Part shown: positions 58,093-64,000 of the stretch, in pieces
How positions within the stretch are numbered: the stretch's first letter is position 1
Layout: each line of letters opens with the position of its first letter
Assembly (NCBI GenBank): GCA_039720395.1
Contig: CM077828.1
Coordinates: 15,412,264-15,476,263 of the forward strand
DNA length: 64,000 nucleotides
Origin: Liquidambar formosana
Lineage: Eukaryota > Streptophyta > Magnoliopsida > Saxifragales > Altingiaceae
Direction of reading: 5' to 3'
The notes under the pieces: model-generated
Databases searched by the model: none
Seen by the model: only the letters and a program-made list of their open reading frames with translations
Told to the model about the DNA's origin: nothing
Made by a program: the position numbers and the translations under genes

Positions 58093-59490
58093 TGGGCTGT
58101 GGTAGGTATGCACGAGTAGAGAAAAACTTCCATGTAACTGTGATATGGCCGGGTGGTATTACAAGTCAATAAGAACCAAGAAAAGGAGGATTATCAGTGT
58201 ACTTTTTGACCCCACAATCTCACTTTGCTTAACCCCTATTGGCTTGTGACACCACCTAATCGTGTCACAATTACATGGAAGAGTCACTCGCACGAGCAAC
58301 TTAATTCACGTTAACATGCCGCAGCCCACGTGCATCGCAGCATATGTACTTTTGTCATGGGTCTGTCTTTACATTCTACAATGATACAATCTATACAAAA
58401 TTAAAGCATAATTGATCTCAAACAACAACTTCTGAGTCAAAACAACAGCCACGTTTGTTCAACTTTGGTACTCCACTTTAAGTCCTTAAATACTATTTTT
58501 ATCCATTAACCAAAAAAAATATATATATATTTTATCTTTCTAGTATTACCTTTGTCTCATTGAATTATAAATTATAGTGTTCAACAACTTATCTCAATTT
58601 TTACAACCTTCACACTTTTGTCACCTCAAATGTTTTTTTTATTTATTTTAAATTTCAATAAAATAATAAAAATTTAATTAACCTTTTGATTTGCCTTGAT
58701 GTTAATTTAGAGCTTAAAAATAATGGTTTGACAAACATCATAGTTTAATTAAATCTCTCAAAGGGTAAAGCAAAATCTTTTTAAAGAAATGACGCCATCC
58801 ATGTCAAGCTAAATGATTTTTATATAATGAAAGTTTAGTTGATCATTTGATTTACCTTGATATTGGTTTAGACCTTAAAAAACTGTCTTAACAAATATCA
58901 TCGTTCAGATATCTCAAAGAATGAGTAGAATTTTTAAAAATAATGTGAAGAATGAGGTGTTTTGTTGAACATGGGGCCTATGGTTAAAGGGCCAAAGTGT
59001 AAAGGTTTTAGAGAACAAGGGGTAAACCGTACGTGATAGGCATTTTCAAATTTTCACCAATACTGTTAAAGGAGTTCAAAAAAATTCCCCTGCGGTAGTT
59101 GAAGGGGGAAAAATTGTTCGGTTTAAGATTTAGAGGGGCAAATTGTTCCACTCCCATAATTCAAGGGGATAAAATGTAATTTGCCCAAAATTGAACTTAG
59201 CCTGCTAGCCAAGACATTGATTGAATCTGTAGTTATATTCATGTAAATTACACAAAATCCCCCTTCAGCTATCCCAAAGAGTCTCAATGGCCCATGTCAG
59301 CCCTTGAAGCGGAAAACACAACCCCAAAACTTGACTCAAAACAACAGCCATGTGTATCCAAATTTGGTTGCCGCTGGAAGCCAAAAGTCAAGTGTCGATA
59401 AATTTAACTCATGACATTGATCGACTCTGATACCCCCATTTTTTTTTTCTTTTTTCAGCAAAGAAGAATCTGATACACCCTCAAACTCCT

Positions 59491-59497
59491 ATAAATG
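59491..59497 (+). promoter_or_regulatory. Orphan TATA box of TPS type
   Basis: TATAAAT in CTCCTATAAATGCCAAAGCA, followed by the TPS leader up to CCCCTCATTTGA at about 59547, then a switch to LRR-relic sequence where the TPS start codon would be. Confidence 0.65.
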
Positions 59498-59574
59498 CCA
59501 AAGCAAACAAGCCTAAAACATAACCCCAATCTATTCCCCTCATTTGACCCTTATTGGAGATAAATCCTAACTTC

Positions 59575-59850
59575 GCTCCTATACATAAGGTTAGTCTACT
59601 TAAAATTGTAGACAAGCCAGGTCTGAGTGGTCATTTAAATCATTCTTTGCTTCTTAGCAAAAATAAATAATAAAAAAAATCCTTCTTCGCTTGACTTAAA
59701 ATATTTGAACTACTTGGACCTAAGCCATAACGATTTCCCCAGCATATGCTTATCCCAAATTTTGTGGGTTCACTCAAGAGGTTGAGTCACATCGATCTCG
59801 CCTACGCATCCTTTGCCAGAGAGATTCCCCATCATGATATAAACGACACA
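59575..59850 (+). pseudogene. LRR receptor-like protein relic (short piece)
   Basis: Starts in the ATAAGGTTAGTCTACTTAAA part of the LRR relic and continues through LKYLNYLDLSHNDF-type coding to the GAGAGATTCCCCATCATG block. The N-terminal cap is missing. Confidence 0.75.
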
Positions 59851-60453
59851 TTAAAGATAAAATAATAATTTTTTCATTGTGGGAAAAACTAAAATACAGA
59901 ACAAGAATAAAATTAGGAGTTATCTCTAATAGAGATATAGTGTTATGATTTGGTGAAGTGATAACTGAAAGCTCGGGAGAGCCTTCACAAACAACTTAAT
60001 TAAGCTTGGTTCACCTTACCAATCAAGCAGTGGTGCGTGCACGTGGGCTGTGGCAGGTATGCATGAGTAGAGAAAAACTTCCATGTAACTGTGATACGAC
60101 TAGGTGATGTCACAAATCAATGAAAATCAAGTAAAGTGAGATTGTCAGTGTACTTTTTGACCCCACATTCTTACTTTACTTAACCCCTATTGACTTGGGA
60201 CACCACCTGACCGTATCACAATTACATGGAAAACTCACTCGACCAACTTAATTCACCTTAACATGCCGCAGCCCACGTCCATAGCAGCATATATACCTAT
60301 GTCATGGGTCTGACTTTACATTCTACAATGATACAATCTATGCAAAAGCATAATTGATTTAAAAAAACCAACTTCTGGGTCAAAACAACAGCCACGTTTG
60401 TCCAACTTTGGTACTCCATTTTAAGTCCTTAAATACTATTTTTTTCCATTAAT

Positions 60454-60486
<33 letters not shown>

Positions 60487-61201
60487 ATTTCTATCCTTTT
60501 AGTATTACCTTTGTCTCATTGAATTATAAATTATAGTGTTCAACAACTTACCTCCTTAATTTTTAAAACCTTCACACTTTTGTCACCTCAAATGTTTTTT
60601 TTTTATTTTTTTAAAATAATAAATATTTAATTAACCATTTGATTTACCTTGATGCTAATTTTTCACTTAAAAATAATGGTTTGACAAACATCATTGTTTA
60701 ATTAAATCTCTCAAAGGGTAAAGCAAAATCTTTTTAAAGAAATGACGCCATTCATGACAAGCTAAATGATTTTTTTATAATAAAAATGCAAGTTTAGTTG
60801 ACCATTTGATTTACCTTGTTATTGGTTTAGACCTTAAAAAACTGTCTTAACAAATATCATTGTTTAGATATCTCAAAGAACAAGTAGAATTTTTAAAAAT
60901 AATGTGATAGGCATTTTCGAACTGTTAAAAGAGAAAAAATTCCCCTACGGTAGTTGAGGGGGGAAAAATTGTATCCCAAAGAGTCTCAATGGCCCATGTC
61001 AGCCCTTGAAGCCGAAAACACATGCAACCCCAAAACTTGACTCAAAACAACAGCCATGTGTCTCCAAATTTGGTTGCCGCTAGAAGCCAAAAGTCAAGTG
61101 ACGATAAATTTAACTCATGACATTGATTGAATCTGATACCCCCATTTTTTTCGTTTTTTTCATTTTTCAGCAAAGAAGAATATGATACCCCCTCAAACTC
61201 C
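59851..61201 (+). promoter_or_regulatory. 5' flank of TPS3 (short promoter version)
   Basis: Closest to the TPS2 flank: same join GAGAGCCTT/CACAAACAAC near 59979-59990 and the same later blocks, with one CACGTG (about 60037) and a poly-A at 60458-60483. The pyrimidine run before the TATA box is short (61143-61170). Confidence 0.65.
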
Positions 61202-61208
61202 TATAAAT
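61202..61208 (+). promoter_or_regulatory. TATA box of TPS3
   Basis: TATAAAT, 54 bases upstream of the ATG at 61256. Confidence 0.68.
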
Positions 61209-61255
61209 GCCAAAGCAAACAAGCCGAAAGCACAACCCCTCATTTGAACTTTTAA

Positions 61256-64000
61256 ATGTCCTTTGTTCCAAACAAGAACAAAAGCATGTCTGTTCAATCT
61301 TCAACTGTTCTGGTGTCAAGCCAAAATGCTGTCCCTGTGGTCTTACGCCGGTCAGCAAAATTTCATCCCAGCATTTGGGGTGATCTTTTCGTTGATTACA
61401 CTTCTGACAACTTGGTAAATACCATATATATAGTATCCATTACGTAATTTGTGCATTTGTGCATGAGGTGCAACTCATCTCTAAATTCTTCTATTACTAG
61501 CAATAATGGGAAGAGCTAGCAATCCTATACCTGCAGGATTAATTCATGACCAAGGCTCCACCTATAGGCAACTAAGGTTGTTACCTAAGGTGGTCCTCGT
61601 TAGTTTTAATTTCAAAAGCAATTTTTTGATTTTTTTGATTTTTGTTTTTAAAATTTCGCTCATCTGAAACCCTAATCCATCGGCTGAGTTGAGCTCGGCA
61701 CACTGCTAAGCTTTTACAATTCAACACTGAATCTCAGTCCAGGTTTCACTAGCCATGAACTCTGTCAGAGTTTATTATATTAATTGTATTTCTATTGCAT
61801 CTCTTCTTTGTCAAACTCTCACACATTTTCCTCTTCTTTTCATTTTTCATTTTCTTCTTTCTCTCAATGTTTGAATATATATTCACTAATGTAATCAAAC
61901 ACATGATATCTATTTTTACATTATTCAACGACCCTATAAACTATTTTTAACTTTGAAACAAAAATTAGAGGATATTGCAATTATTCATGAATTCTTTTAT
62001 TCTCAGATGTCCGATTAATTCTATTGTCCTTTAAATTAACTTTACGTTTTAGTTTCTTTAGACTGTATTCATCTCATTTTTAAGGGTGTTTTTTTTGCTT
62101 AAAAGTATTTTTTTTCCTAAATAAAAAAATATGTCTTTTGGCTAAAAAATGTGGATCGATTTAAGAAAACACAGGAAAATAGAGGTAAATAAATTAATTC
62201 AATTTCAAAGAGGCCTCTATTAGAGTTTTTGCCTTAGGTAGTAATTATATTGAACCAAGCCTATTTCTGTCACAATTGTGTGCCCACTTGTGGATCACAT
62301 TGAACTATCAAATACAATAGATGTATTGCAATATATGTGATATATGGAAGGCCTCTCAGCCTTCTCTAATATCATAGTAAAACTCATCAATTAAGGTCTC
62401 AAAATTCCCACATTGTGTTGGATCCTTAGTCGGGAATTGTTAACAGCTCCTAAAAGAATCTCCAATGATATGGCATGATAAGCTCCTCATATAGTGCTAT
62501 TGATCCCCTCTAGCCCTTCTCTATTTTCACACCACATCATGGGTTTGTTCTTTCAGTGCACATAAGACCTTTCATGCACGATTGATGCGCCTCAACAATC
62601 CTCACTTCATCTCCATCATCATTTTCCATATTGAAACTCCACATAAGAATGCTGTAAGAGTGGCGTATTCCTTATAAGGAAAAGGGAGTTACGTATTGTA
62701 GTGTTGGACAGTTTTTTTATCCTGATTGAAATGACAGCAGTACCTTTCATATATGTTTTGATGCGCCACAACATAATGAAATTTTCTTGTGTAGTCAATT
62801 GATGTTGGTATGGAAAGACAAATTGAAGAACTGAAAGCAGAAGTGAGGAGGAAGTTAGTTGTTGATGCCGCTACAGGTAAGCCTTCACAAAAATTGAACA
62901 TGATTGACGCAGTTCAAAGATTGGGGGTGGCTTATCATTTTGAAACCGAGGTCAAAGACGCATTGGAACATATTTACCTTACCTATGATCGTGATTGGAA
63001 TAATGATGATGATGCCCTCTACAATGTTGCCCTTCGCTTCAGGCTTCTTCGACAACAAGGGTACAATGTTTCATGTGGTAGGTCCCTCACTATGTGTTTA
63101 TCTTGATTCCACATGAAGAAAAATGTGCATGTATTTGTGTATATGAATTTCTTGTCTGTTAGATGCGTGGCTCAGCCTTCACCTCAAAGTATATACTTTT
63201 GGCCTAGCACAACAGTATGTTGACTTTACAAATTTGTCCCTTTGAGTCTTAAGCCCAAAAAGCACCTCTTTAGTAGGAGTGCTCAATGTCATTGTATAAA
63301 CCCATCTTAAGCATCATCTGCTAACATTATCCATACATACATATACATATATGCTCAAACATTTACCATCCGTATTGTGTCTATAAAGGACTAAATTTGG
63401 GGCACACATAGTGTAAAAGGAATATTAAAAAATAAATTAGAGGGAAATACTAATAAAAAAAATTATTTTAAAAATTTTGAATTTAAAAATGGGAGTATGG
63501 AAGAGAGAGAGAGAGATGAGACGGCTAGTTACAGAATAGATAATACCTACCTTATCCAACCTAAAAAACTATTTTAACCCTAACTTTTAGGTCTTTAATA
63601 GGAGTATTTCAAAATGTACATCCAACCAAAATTTCCAAACGTTTTATATATTAGTATAGATATGTGTTTAATGTGCTGGGGTGCATGTGGATGCAGATGT
63701 ATTCAACAAGTTCAAGGACAACAAAGGTAATTTCTTGAATTCAATCATTGGGGATGTGCGGGGCATGCTAAGCTTGTATGAAGCTACCCACCTCCGAGTG
63801 CATGGAGAAGACGTATTAGATCAAGCGCTGGCATTTTGTACCACTCACCTTCAGTCTATAGCAACCCAACTAAGCTCACCTCTTGCAACACAAGTAGTCC
63901 ATGCTCTAAAGCAACCCATCCACAAGGGCATGCCAAGGGTAGAGGCAAAGCAATACATCTCATTCTATCAACAAGAAGATTCACATGACGAAACTTTACT
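61256..64000 (+). CDS. TPS3: TPS-a sesquiterpene synthase-like gene, open, cut by window end
   Basis: Exons 61256-61414, 62795-63077 and 63697 to the edge at 64000, with normal GT-AG borders. Exon 1 has the GT donor and the base that TPS2 lost; exon 3 lacks the extra base found in TPS1. [11 protein letters not shown] lies at residues 31-41, and the N-terminal helical domain continues through [20 protein letters not shown] and [16 protein letters not shown]. The catalytic domain (DDxxD, NSE/DTE) is beyond the window. The start matches the paralogues and sits 54 bases after the TATA box. A specific difference from the others is TYDRDWNND in place of TYDLDENND. Expected role: cytosolic cyclisation of farnesyl diphosphate. 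Product unknown. Confidence 0.9.

Larger units (their letters stand above)
57201..59490 (+). promoter_or_regulatory. Orphan TPS promoter region (long version)
   Basis: Homologous to 801-2987 upstream of TPS1, including the family A MITE and a G-box segment. It ends in a TPS-type core promoter but is followed by an LRR fragment, not by a TPS exon. No gene in it. Confidence 0.7.

Overview
The window is nuclear DNA of a flowering plant, probably a woody eudicot-type species. It is AT-rich, its genes have introns, and it holds plant-lineage families (TPS-a terpene synthase, laccase, leucine-rich-repeat receptor-like protein) buried in LTR retrotransposons, solo LTRs, hairpin MITEs and a SINE. No bacterial, organellar or CRISPR features were seen.

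The backbone is a tandem array of three sesquiterpene-synthase-like genes (TPS-a type, seven exons, all on +): TPS1 at 3054-8236, TPS2 at 34883-40045 and TPS3 from 61256 past the right edge. They are close paralogues with the same exon boundaries. An undamaged copy would encode about 573 residues without an obvious plastid transit peptide. TPS1 has a +1 frameshift in exon 3. TPS2 has a 1-base deletion and a lost splice donor at exon 1, and its third metal-binding glutamate (NSE/DTE motif) is a lysine. TPS3 is open in everything visible (exons 1, 2 and most of 3), so it is the only candidate for a working enzyme here.

The array arose by segmental duplication. The 3' flank of TPS1 (8237-33470) and of TPS2 (40046-55640) are the same segment, later filled with different insertions. 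Unit 1 gained a 10.7-kb gag-only LTR retrotransposon (9149-19814), which itself holds a second small LTR element (13886-16632), plus a 2.5-kb solo LTR (20465-22938). Unit 2 gained a decayed Ty3/gypsy element (40871-46064) and a hAT-like MITE (47006-47704). A 2.9-kb solo LTR (24071-27007 and 48434-51360) is in both units and therefore predates the duplication. Paired empty and filled sites with target-site duplications make most of these calls solid.

Between the TPS genes lie broken laccase exons on both strands, forming a large inverted repeat, and broken N-terminal pieces of an LRR receptor-like protein. The region upstream of TPS3 is itself duplicated, leaving an orphan TPS core promoter at about 59491. 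The TPS2 promoter and the proximal TPS3 promoter share a deletion of about 0.62 kb that TPS1 and the orphan lack.

Functionally, at most one terpene synthase could be active. Laccase and LRR pieces are relics that may still produce hairpin or antisense RNA. I found no undescribed multi-gene system. The most informative material is the stepwise decay of the TPS array, the promoter rearrangements, the laccase inverted repeat, and the marks of cytosine deamination in the gypsy element.
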